Source: CAVVST01 sp963750995
GTDB lineage: Bacteria; Acidobacteriota; Vicinamibacteria; Vicinamibacterales; UBA2999
Assembly (NCBI GenBank): GCA_963750995.1
Contig: CAVVST010000004.1
Span: forward strand, 806,001-870,000
Reading direction: 5' to 3'
DNA length: 64,000 nt
Within the stretch, counting starts at the first letter, position 1; each line of letters opens with the position of its first letter. A program made the position numbers and the translations under genes. Under the pieces are notes generated by a model that worked only from the letters and a program-made list of their open reading frames with translations, ran no database searches and was not told the DNA's origin. Shown piece by piece: positions 24,646 to 32,046 of this stretch.

Positions 24646-26025
24646 ATGTGCGTGCTGTGGATTCGCTCCGAGCGACGGGCGCTGGTCGTCGTCGTAGGGT
24701 TTTTCGGAGTTGCTTATAGTCTCTACGGACTGTTCCGGCACTGGAACTTCGGGAGCAGCGCATTTGACCTCGGTATCTTCGACCAGGTGGTCTGGCATCT
24801 GAGCCGATTCGAACCGCCCGGCAGCAGCATCCGGGGCTTCAGCAACTTTCTCGGCGATCACTTTTTTCCCGTCATCGCCCTCTTCGCGCCCTTCTACTGG
24901 ATCAGTGCCGGGCCGGCTACGCTGATCGTCGTCCAGGCTCTGGGCTCGGCGGTGTCGATCGTGCCGGTGTACCTGTTCGCCCGCCGCCGCCTCCCGCCAT
25001 GGCCGGCCCTGGGGATGGCGATCGCGTACGGATGCTTCTGGGGCATTCAGCGCGCGATCGCGTTCGACGTCCACGAGACCGCATTCTCGCCGCTGGTCAT
25101 TGCCGTCGCGATTCTCGCAGTCGATCGAAAGCACTGGACGCTGTTCTGGATATCCGTCGTCGCGATGCTGTTCATCAAGGAAGATCACATTCCGCTCGTG
25201 GCTGGTCTTGGCGGGCTGCTGGTGCTCCAGGGCGAACGGCGACGGGGCCTGATCGCCATCGCCGGGAGTGTCGCGGCGATGGTGGCGGTGGTGGGCGTCG
25301 TCATTCCCGCCTTCAACGATCTCGGGGGCTACGAGTACACGTCCTCGTATCTGGGCGTGCTGGGGAATCCGTGGCGGATTCCGCTGTCGATGGTGTCTCC
25401 ACCGATCAAAATCGGGACGGCGCTGCTGTGGTTTGCGCCATTCGCGTTCCTGTCACTTGCGTCTCCCCTGGCGCTGCTGGCCGTCCCGTTCGCCATGATT
25501 CGCTTCCTGTCAGACTCGCCGAATCATTGGGGAACGGTGTTTCACTATTCGGCGCCCCTTGCGCCGATCGTGGCGATGAGCGCAGCCGACGGCCTTGCCC
25601 GGATCGCGCCTCACCTTAAGGAAGGGGCGGCGAACCGGCTCGTCGCCTGGGCGGCCGCGGCTTGCGTGCTCTTGTCAGCAATACTCCCCGGCCGCCAGCC
25701 ACTGTGGCGCGTCTTCGCGCCGTCGCACTACCGTGCGTCGGAGGCCTCGCAACTCGGTCGTGCACTTCTCGCGATGATTCCCGCTGGAGCGTCGGTGGTT
25801 GCGCAGGCAGCGGTGGTGCCGCACCTCAGCTCGAGAGAGCACATTTACGTCCTCGACGACCGCGCACCCGACGCCGACTACGTTCTGGCGTGCGCGTCAC
25901 TCAGTCCATGGCCGGCCGCGGCGTTCGAGGAACTGAGGCAGTTGCTGGAGGATCGCAAGATCGGGGACTACGAGGTCATGGTGGAGCGCCAGGGATGGAC
26001 GATCCTGCGACGCCGCTCGCCTTGA
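24646..26025 (+). CDS. DUF2079 multi-pass membrane protein
   Basis: A 459-residue protein with about nine hydrophobic helices. DUF2079 features are clear: FGSSAFDLGIFDQVVWHLSR near residue 36, LGDHFFPVIALFAPFYW, FDVHETAFSPLVIAVAIL and MLFIKEDHIPLVAGLGGLL. The family resembles membrane glycosyltransferases of the GT-C type (acidic residues in the first large loop), and its place among glycosyltransferase and SDR genes agrees with a role in lipid-linked sugar transfer; that is inference. Divergent from the DPM1-like gene across about 40 bases and convergent with the next glycosyltransferase. Confidence 0.83.
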   Translation: MCVLWIRSERRALVVVVGFFGVAYSLYGLFRHWNFGSSAFDLGIFDQVVWHLSRFEPPGSSIRGFSNFLGDHFFPVIALFAPFYWISAGPATLIVVQALGSAVSIVPVYLFARRRLPPWPALGMAIAYGCFWGIQRAIAFDVHETAFSPLVIAVAILAVDRKHWTLFWISVVAMLFIKEDHIPLVAGLGGLLVLQGERRRGLIAIAGSVAAMVAVVGVVIPAFNDLGGYEYTSSYLGVLGNPWRIPLSMVSPPIKIGTALLWFAPFAFLSLASPLALLAVPFAMIRFLSDSPNHWGTVFHYSAPLAPIVAMSAADGLARIAPHLKEGAANRLVAWAAAACVLLSAILPGRQPLWRVFAPSHYRASEASQLGRALLAMIPAGASVVAQAAVVPHLSSREHIYVLDDRAPDADYVLACASLSPWPAAAFEELRQLLEDRKIGDYEVMVERQGWTILRRRSP

Positions 26026-26047
26026 TTCGGATGACCCCTCGCGCCGA

Positions 26048-26986
26048 TCATCGACCAGAGCGCTTCGGTGGCCCGCCTTCGCCCGCAGGGCCCAGCGAGG
26101 CCTCTTCCTCGCGTGCGTCGCGCGCGGAAGCGGGGCCCGCGAAACGAAGGGCCGAAACCTGCTCGGAGACAAGCCCGACGAGGAACACGACGACGGCGAA
26201 AAGAATCAGGACGACTGCGCCGTTGGGGATCCTGCCGACGAAGACGACGTTCCACAGGCCGTATATCATCCCCGCGACGAGCGAGAACACGCTGACCGGT
26301 CCGAAGACGCGCAGCGGACTGAACAGCGTAATCACCTTGAACAGGATCGCCAGGAAGCGGGCGCCGTCGCGCGTGAAGTGAATTTTCGAGTGGCCTGCCC
26401 GCCGCTTCGCGTTCACGGGCTCGAACGCCACGTTATACCCCGCGCGCATGAACGCCAGCGTCGTCGTCGTCGGAGTAGAGAAGCCGTTGGGCAGAAGATG
26501 GATGAACTCCCGCAGGCACTCGCGGCGGGCGCCGCGGAATCCTGATGTCAGATCCGGAATCTCGATCCCGGTGAGGTAGCTGGCGAGACGGTTCAGCAGC
26601 GCATTGCCCACGCGACGCCCGGGCGTTGCCTGGGTCGAGGCCGCGCGCGCGCCGATCACCAGGTCGTATTCGCCGAGGCGCGCGACGATCCGGCCGGTTT
26701 CCTCGGGCGCGTGCTGGCCGTCCGCGTCGATGATGAGCACGAAGTCGCCGGTGGCATGACGGATTCCCGTCTTGACCGCCGCGCCATTGCCCTTGGTGTA
26801 CGGATGCCGCAGCACCTGGGCGCCGGCGGCGCGCGCCGCGTCAGCCGTCCCGTCGCTCGACCCGTCGTCCACGACGATCACTTCGCGCCAGGGGCCGCAG
26901 CGGCTGAGCCCGGCGATGACGTCGCCAATGGCATGCCGTTCGTCCATCGCCGGGATCACGACAGAAACGGACGATACGTCGGCCAC
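26048..26986 (-). CDS. Family 2 glycosyltransferase with two C-terminal membrane helices
   Basis: A 312-residue enzyme: SVVIPAMDERHAIGDVIAGL, VIVVDDGSSDGTADAARAAG, GNGAAVKTGIRHATGDFVLI, DADGQHAPEETGRIV (metal-binding DxD) and IPDLTSGFRGARRECLREFI. Two hydrophobic segments near the end (FSLVAGMIYGLWNVVFV and GAVVLILFAVVVFLVGLV) anchor it in the membrane, as in ArnC/GtrB-like transferases that load sugars onto polyprenyl phosphate. The GTG at 26986 is the start closest to the fold; upstream codons in frame overlap ychF. It follows ychF by 5 bases. Confidence 0.85.
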   Translation of the reverse strand: MADVSSVSVVIPAMDERHAIGDVIAGLSRCGPWREVIVVDDGSSDGTADAARAAGAQVLRHPYTKGNGAAVKTGIRHATGDFVLIIDADGQHAPEETGRIVARLGEYDLVIGARAASTQATPGRRVGNALLNRLASYLTGIEIPDLTSGFRGARRECLREFIHLLPNGFSTPTTTTLAFMRAGYNVAFEPVNAKRRAGHSKIHFTRDGARFLAILFKVITLFSPLRVFGPVSVFSLVAGMIYGLWNVVFVGRIPNGAVVLILFAVVVFLVGLVSEQVSALRFAGPASARDAREEEASLGPAGEGGPPKRSGR

Positions 26987-26991
26987 GAGGC

Positions 26992-28080
26992 TTAGGTGGC
27001 GAACCGGAAGTTGATGATGTCGCCGTCCTGGACGACGTACTCCTTGCCTTCGAGGCGCACTTCGCCGTGGTCGCGGCAGACGGCCATCGACCCGCGCGAG
27101 ATCAGCGCGTCGTACGCCACGACCTCCGCGCGGATGAAGCCGCGCTGGATGTCGCTGTGGATTTCGCCGGCGGCCGCCTGGGCCGGAGTTCCACGCGCGA
27201 TCGACCAGGCGCGGCACTCGTCCTCGCCCACGGTGAAAAACGACATATAGCCGAGCAGGTCGTAGCTGGCGCGAATCACGCGGTCGAGGCCCGACTCGGA
27301 CAGGCCGAGATCGGCGAGGAAGGCCGCAGCGTCCGCGCCTTCGAGTTGCGAGATTTCGAGCTCGATCGTAGCGCACAGGGCCACGGCGCGCGTGGACGCA
27401 TGCGCGAGGAACGACGTCAGGCCTGTCTGCCCGGCGGCGCGTTCCACGCTGGCGCCCACGTCGGGCACGTCCGTCTCGTCCAGATTGATCACCAGCAGCA
27501 GCGGTTTCGCCGAGAGGAACTGGAAGCCCCGCAGCCGTTTGATGTCGTCGCCGGTGAGTTCCAGCGTGCGCAGCGGCTTGCCCTCTTCGAGCGCCTGCTT
27601 GCACCGTTGCACCAGGTCGCGCTCCTTCTCGAGTTCGGCCGAGCGCCCCTTCTTCAGATCCTTCTCGATGCGTTCGAGCCGCCGCTCGGCGACGCCGAGG
27701 TCGGCGAGGATCAGCTCGTCTTCCATGGCCTGGGCGTCGCGAGCCGGATCGACCGACCCGGAGGGATGGGCCACCGCCGGATCACGGAAGGCGCGGACGA
27801 CGTGGACGAGCGCGTCGGCGTTCTTGTAGCCGGCCACATCGACGAGCGCCTGGGCGCCCGATTTCGCTGGCGCCGCCATGTCGGTGAATTCGACGGTGGC
27901 GGGCACGCGCTTTTTCGGGTTGTACATCGCCGTCAGCGTATCGAGTCGCGGGTCGGGCACCTTTGAGATGCCGATGTTGACGTCGCTTCGCCCGCGCGGC
28001 GCCTCCCGCGCGCTGGTCATTAACTGAAAGAGAGTAGTTTTCCCGCTGGACGAGAAGCCGATGAGCGCCGCACGCAGCAT
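26992..28080 (-). CDS. ychF: Redox-regulated P-loop ATPase YchF, variant P-loop
   Basis: A 362-residue Obg-family protein: P-loop GFSSSGKTTLFQ (8-15), RLDTLTAMYNPKKRVPATVE, VDVAGYKNADALVHVVRAF (switch region), a helical hairpin (about 130-200), NLDE in VINLDETD (the NxxE motif associated with ATP preference), and a C-terminal TGS domain ending DGDIINFRFAT. YchF of E. coli has GLPNVGKST, so this P-loop is divergent but keeps GxxxxGK[ST]. Role: ribosome-associated ATPase linked to stress responses. Divergent from mraZ, with a repeat-rich spacer between them. Confidence 0.9.
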   Translation of the reverse strand: MLRAALIGFSSSGKTTLFQLMTSAREAPRGRSDVNIGISKVPDPRLDTLTAMYNPKKRVPATVEFTDMAAPAKSGAQALVDVAGYKNADALVHVVRAFRDPAVAHPSGSVDPARDAQAMEDELILADLGVAERRLERIEKDLKKGRSAELEKERDLVQRCKQALEEGKPLRTLELTGDDIKRLRGFQFLSAKPLLLVINLDETDVPDVGASVERAAGQTGLTSFLAHASTRAVALCATIELEISQLEGADAAAFLADLGLSESGLDRVIRASYDLLGYMSFFTVGEDECRAWSIARGTPAQAAAGEIHSDIQRGFIRAEVVAYDALISRGSMAVCRDHGEVRLEGKEYVVQDGDIINFRFAT

Positions 28081-28103
28081 GAATTGGCCAGCCTAGCATG
28101 CGG

Positions 28104-28153
28104 GGGTCAGACCAAGGTCTGACCCTCGGTCCGACCCCAGGTCTGACCCTCGG
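28104..28153. repeat. GGTCTGACCC inverted/direct repeat cluster
   Basis: gggtcagacc and ggtctgaccc (28104-28125) form a perfect 10-bp stem with a 2-base loop. The segment ggtctgaccctcgg at 28116-28129 recurs at 28140-28153, 24 bases later. It sits between ychF and mraZ, upstream of the mraZ promoter, and may be a dispersed repeat or a bidirectional transcription barrier. Confidence 0.7.
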
Positions 28154-28219
28154 TGGCGAAGGTATGACGAAACACTGCTCGGTTTGGCGTAACTGCCCGC
28201 CTGTGAGTGGTTTATCCCG

Positions 28220-28249
28220 TTGACATCGTAATGTTTAGAGCCTTACTAT
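28220..28249 (+). promoter_or_regulatory. Sigma-70-type promoter of the mraZ/dcw cluster
   Basis: TTGACA at 28220-28225, an 18-base spacer, then TACTAT at 28244-28249. Transcription would begin near 28256, just ahead of mraZ. This is the best promoter match in the window and the only obvious one heading the 16 kb cluster. Confidence 0.7.
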
Positions 28250-28253
28250 CCGT

Positions 28254-28278
28254 GTGGATTTTTGTGGACCAAAGTGGA
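28254..28278 (+). promoter_or_regulatory. Putative MraZ operator: three GTGGA repeats, 10-bp period
   Basis: GTGGA occurs at 28254-28258, 28264-28268 and 28274-28278, each separated by exactly 5 bases. In E. coli and Mycoplasma, MraZ binds TGGGN-type direct repeats with the same 10-bp spacing upstream of mraZ. Here the repeats cover the predicted transcription start and the first codons of mraZ, a position suited to autorepression. Confidence 0.62.
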
Positions 28279-28726
28279 CCACCAGGGACTCAGAGGCAGC
28301 TCCTCGGCCCGGATCGACGACAAGGGCCGTCTGAAAGTACCCACCATTTTTCGGGGGGTCATTCAGGACATGCACGGCCCGGACGTCTTCGTCACGAGCC
28401 TGACGGGGGAGTGTGTCCGCATTTATCCGTTGCCGACCTGGCTCGAGATCGAGCGCAAGCTGCTGCAGATGCCCGGCAATCATCCGTCGCGGCTGAAGTT
28501 CCTCGATCGCGTGAACTACTACGGACAGTCAAGCGAACTCGACGGCCAGGGGCGCGTCGTCATTCCACCACATCTGCGCGACAGCGCCGCGATTGTCGGC
28601 GACGTCCGGGTGTTCGGCCGCATCGACTACCTCGAGGTCTGGAACGACGAGCGCTTCCTCCACAAACTGCACCGCGAACCGTGGACCGACGAGGACGGTC
28701 TCGGGCTGTCGTCGCATGGGATCTAG
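28274..28726 (+). CDS. mraZ: Transcriptional regulator MraZ
   Basis: A 150-residue protein with two AbrB-like MraZ half-domains, each marked by the family motif: ARIDDKGRLKVP near residue 12 and SELDGQGRVVIPPHLR near residue 83. MraZ forms a ring and represses its own division/cell-wall operon. GTG at 28274 is used because the conserved LRGSSSARIDDKGRL would then begin about six residues in, as in other MraZ proteins; TTG at 28262 is possible. No strong ribosome site precedes either. rsmH follows 9 bases after the stop. Confidence 0.9.
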   Translation: MDHQGLRGSSSARIDDKGRLKVPTIFRGVIQDMHGPDVFVTSLTGECVRIYPLPTWLEIERKLLQMPGNHPSRLKFLDRVNYYGQSSELDGQGRVVIPPHLRDSAAIVGDVRVFGRIDYLEVWNDERFLHKLHREPWTDEDGLGLSSHGI

Positions 28727-28735
28727 CGTGGGTCG

Positions 28736-29614
28736 ATGCATGAGCCCGTCATGGTCACCGAAGTCCTCGACCACATCGCGCCCGCGCGCGGGGGGATTTT
28801 CGTCGATTGCACCGTCGGCTTGGGCGGCCATACCAGGGCCATGCTCGATGCGGGAGCGACGAGAGTGATCGGCTTCGATCGCGATCCGTCGGCGCTTGCC
28901 GGGGCGCAGGCCGCTCTCGCCGAGTACGGTGCGCGCGTGACGCTCCTGCACACCGACTATCGGCAACTGGACGATGCGCTCGATGCCCAGGGGGTCGCGA
29001 CCGTCGACGGGCTGCTGGCCGATCTCGGCGTGTCGTCGATGCAGCTCGACTCGCCGGGACGCGGGTTCAGTTTCCGCCGCGACGAGCCGCTGGACATGCG
29101 GATGGACACGACGACGGGTCCGACGGCCGCCGAAGCCATCCGTGACGCCGACGAACGCACGCTCGCGGACGTGATCTACGAATACGGCGAGGATCGTCAT
29201 GCCCGGCGCATCGCGAGAGCGATCGTCGAGTCTCGCGACCGCGCGCCGATTGCGACCACTGGACAGCTGGCTGACGTCGTGCGGCGAGCGATTCCGCGCC
29301 GGGGCTACTCGCGAATCGATCCGGCGACGCGGACGTTCCAGGCCATTCGCATTTGGTTGAACCGCGAGCTCGAGGGACTGGACCAGTTCCTGACGCGCGC
29401 GGCGAAGCGGCTCGGCCCGGGCGGCCGCATGGCCGTGATCAGCTTTCATTCGCTCGAAGACCGAGTGGTCAAGCACACGCTGCGCGCCCTGCAGGCAGCT
29501 GGCGACGCCGGGATCACGGTGCGGACGAAGCGGCCGGTTGTTCCGAGCGAGGCCGAGGTTGAGCGCAATCCCCGCGCGCGCAGCGCGAAGCTGCGTGCCG
29601 CGGAAAAGGCATAG
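28736..29614 (+). CDS. rsmH: 16S rRNA (cytosine-1402-N4)-methyltransferase
   Basis: A 292-residue RsmH/MraW: HEPVMVTEVLDHIAPARGG at the start, SAM-binding FVDCTVGLGGHTRAMLDAG, GLLADLGVSSMQLDSPGRGF, FSFRRDEPLDMRMD and FQAIRIWLNRELEGLDQFL, then PGGRMAVISFHSLEDRVVK. It N4-methylates C1402 of 16S rRNA in the ribosomal P site. Second gene of the cluster; ftsL begins 5 bases after its stop. Confidence 0.96.
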   Translation: MHEPVMVTEVLDHIAPARGGIFVDCTVGLGGHTRAMLDAGATRVIGFDRDPSALAGAQAALAEYGARVTLLHTDYRQLDDALDAQGVATVDGLLADLGVSSMQLDSPGRGFSFRRDEPLDMRMDTTTGPTAAEAIRDADERTLADVIYEYGEDRHARRIARAIVESRDRAPIATTGQLADVVRRAIPRRGYSRIDPATRTFQAIRIWLNRELEGLDQFLTRAAKRLGPGGRMAVISFHSLEDRVVKHTLRALQAAGDAGITVRTKRPVVPSEAEVERNPRARSAKLRAAEKA

Positions 29615-29619
29615 CCACG

Positions 29620-30009
29620 ATGGGTGAGACGTTCGAGTACGCCATCAAGAAGGACGTGAGGAACAATCCGATCGTCCGCGAAGTCGATCGCGATCGGCAC
29701 CGCGAAATGTGGCGGTCGCTGATCCTCGGCGTCTTCCTTGTGTCGGTACTGCTCTTCTGGGCGTGGCAGCACTTCGAGCTTCTCCGCCATGGCTACCGGC
29801 TCGAGCAGATGCAGCGCGAGCGCGCGGCCGAAACCGAGATCAATCGTCACCTGCGGCTGGAGATCGACACGCTTCGGTCTCCCATCCGCATCGAGCGGCT
29901 CGCGATGGATCGGCTCCACATGGTTGCGCCGGGGCCAGAAGAAGCATCCGTCATCGAACGCGTACTGCCGGTGGAGCCGCCGCCGCGCTCCGTGGTCGCG
30001 CAGCGCTGA
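29620..30009 (+). CDS. ftsL: Cell division protein FtsL-like
   Basis: A 129-residue bitopic membrane protein. A charged cytoplasmic N-terminus (about 1-33) is followed by one hydrophobic helix (SLILGVFLVSVLLFWAW, about 34-50) and a periplasmic coiled coil (RLEQMQRERAAETEINRHLR) with a conserved-looking IRIERLAMDRLHMVAP end, as in FtsL. Sequence conservation in FtsL is low; the assignment rests on topology, length and position between rsmH and ftsI. It would form the FtsQLB-type complex at the division septum. Confidence 0.82.
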   Translation: MGETFEYAIKKDVRNNPIVREVDRDRHREMWRSLILGVFLVSVLLFWAWQHFELLRHGYRLEQMQRERAAETEINRHLRLEIDTLRSPIRIERLAMDRLHMVAPGPEEASVIERVLPVEPPPRSVVAQR

Positions 30010-30027
30010 CGTCGGGGACATCCAAAG

Positions 30028-32046
30028 GTGGTCGAGCCGGTGGCGGAAAAGCCAGCATTCCAGTGGCGCCAGACGATGAAGCGGCGGCTCCTCGTGGCCG
30101 CCCTTGCGCTGATCGCCTGGTCGGCCGCCATTGAGGCGCGGTTGTTCTATCTGCAGGTCGGCCGCCACGCCGACATGACCGCACGCGCCGAGCGGCAGCA
30201 GCTGCGCACCGTCGAAACGACGGCCAAACGCGGCGACATTCTCGATCGCGACGGCCGCGTGCTCGCCTACAGCGTCGACGCCGACTCGATCTACGCCGTC
30301 CCCACTGAAATCAGCGATCCCGACGCCGCCGCGAAAGCGCTGTGCGGCGTGCTCGAAAACTGCGGACCGCGCGACCGCGCCGCGCTGGCCGATCGGATCC
30401 GCCGCGGCCGCGCGTTTGCCTACGTGCGCCGGCAGGTCTCGCCGGACGAGGCCCGCCGGGTCGCCGCGCTCGAGCTGGAAGGCATCGGGTTCATGAAGGA
30501 GAACCGCCGCTTCTATCCCAACAAGGACCTGGCGGCTCACGTGCTCGGATACGTGGGCATCGACAATACCGGGCTGAACGGGCTGGAAGCGTCGTACGAC
30601 CCGCTGATCAAGGGGCGGCCGGGCACGGTGCTGATTCAGACCGACGCGCGGCGCCATGCATTCAGCCGGATTGAACGTCCGCCGACGACCGGCGCGACGA
30701 TCGAGCTGACTATCGACCAGTACCTGCAGCACGTCGCCGAGCGCGAGCTTCGCGAGGGCGTCGAGGAGAACCGCGCCGCAGGCGGCACCGCCGTGGTAAT
30801 GGACCCGCGCACCGGCGAGATTCTCGCGCTCGCCAACTGGCCCAGCTTCAACCCCAACGCCTACCGCGACTCGCGGCCCGAGGCGCAGCGCAACCGCGCG
30901 ATCCAGGACCTCTACGAGCCGGGCTCGACGTTCAAGATCGTGACCGCGTCCGCGGCGTTCGAAGAGAAGGTCGTCGACCCCGACGACATCATCGACGTCA
31001 GCGCCGGCAAGATCCGCTTCGGCGCGCGCGTCATCGATGACGACCACAACTACGGGATTCTGTCGTTCACCGACGTCCTGGTGAAGTCGAGCAACGTCGG
31101 CGCGATCAAGGTTGGTTTGAAGCTCGGCCCGGATCGCCTGGGCGCCTACATGAAGCGCTTCGGGTTTGGGCGGCGGACTTCGCCTGACTTTCCGGGCGAG
31201 AGCGCCGGCATCATGTGGGATCCCGCCAAGCTCACCGACAGCGCGCTCGCGTCGGTCTCGATGGGATACCAGGTTGGCGTCACGCCACTGCAGATGGCGG
31301 CGGCGGTGAGCTCAATCGCGAATGGCGGCGAGCTGTTCGAGCCGCGGATCATCCGCGCCGTGATCGCCGACGATGCACGCACTCCGGTTCCGCACAAGGT
31401 GGTGCGCCGCACCGTCTCCCACAACACGGCCGCGACGCTGACGCAAATCATGGAAGAAGTCGTCAGCCGGGGCACCGGGACGCGTGCGAAGATCCCGGGT
31501 TACACCGTCGCCGGCAAGACCGGCACCGCGCAGAAGGTCGTCAACGGCCAGTATTCGCGCTCCGAATACAACGCCTCGTTCGTCGGGTTCGTGCCCTCGC
31601 GCGATCCGGCCTTCGTGATTGTCGTGGTGGTGGATTCGCCGCATGGGCCGAACCTGTATTACGGTGGCTCGGTGGCGGCGCCCATCTTCCAGCGCATCGC
31701 CGATGCGGCGCTGCGCCACCAGGGTATTCCGCCGTCGATCAACCCGGCGCCGCCGGTGCTGGTCGCGCGCCGGGAGGAATCGCGCGAACGGCCGACCTCG
31801 GGACCGGTTGCACTGCCCGCGATTGTCACGCTGCCCGGCGCGTCAAGCGGATCGGAGGCGCTCTTCCCGGATCTCCGCGGCCTCGGCGCCCGCGATGCGG
31901 TGCGGATGCTCGCCCGCCTCGGGCTGACCGCGCGCGTGGTCGGCGCCGGCGTTGTCGTGGAGCAGGAACCCGCCGCCGGCAGTCCCATCGAACGCGGGTC
32001 GGTCGCGACGCTCAGGCTGGATCGCGACATTCATGACGGTCGGTGA
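30028..32046 (+). CDS. ftsI: Septal peptidoglycan transpeptidase FtsI (PBP3/PBP2x-like) with C-terminal PASTA
   Basis: A 672-residue class B penicillin-binding protein: TM helix about 19-37, dimerisation domain with RGDILDRDGRVLAYS (about 68-82), transpeptidase motifs SxxK at Ser300-Lys303 (EPGSTFKIVT), SxN at 354-356 (SSN) and KTG at 497-499 (GKTGTAQ). Beyond the catalytic domain, residues about 608-672 (FPDLRGLGARDAVRMLARLG) form one PASTA domain, a feature more usual in Gram-positive PBP2x. It cross-links peptidoglycan at the septum with FtsW. The GTG at 30028 is used; it lies 18 bases after ftsL, and the stop overlaps murE by 14 bases. Confidence 0.94.
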   Translation: MVEPVAEKPAFQWRQTMKRRLLVAALALIAWSAAIEARLFYLQVGRHADMTARAERQQLRTVETTAKRGDILDRDGRVLAYSVDADSIYAVPTEISDPDAAAKALCGVLENCGPRDRAALADRIRRGRAFAYVRRQVSPDEARRVAALELEGIGFMKENRRFYPNKDLAAHVLGYVGIDNTGLNGLEASYDPLIKGRPGTVLIQTDARRHAFSRIERPPTTGATIELTIDQYLQHVAERELREGVEENRAAGGTAVVMDPRTGEILALANWPSFNPNAYRDSRPEAQRNRAIQDLYEPGSTFKIVTASAAFEEKVVDPDDIIDVSAGKIRFGARVIDDDHNYGILSFTDVLVKSSNVGAIKVGLKLGPDRLGAYMKRFGFGRRTSPDFPGESAGIMWDPAKLTDSALASVSMGYQVGVTPLQMAAAVSSIANGGELFEPRIIRAVIADDARTPVPHKVVRRTVSHNTAATLTQIMEEVVSRGTGTRAKIPGYTVAGKTGTAQKVVNGQYSRSEYNASFVGFVPSRDPAFVIVVVVDSPHGPNLYYGGSVAAPIFQRIADAALRHQGIPPSINPAPPVLVARREESRERPTSGPVALPAIVTLPGASSGSEALFPDLRGLGARDAVRMLARLGLTARVVGAGVVVEQEPAAGSPIERGSVATLRLDRDIHDGR

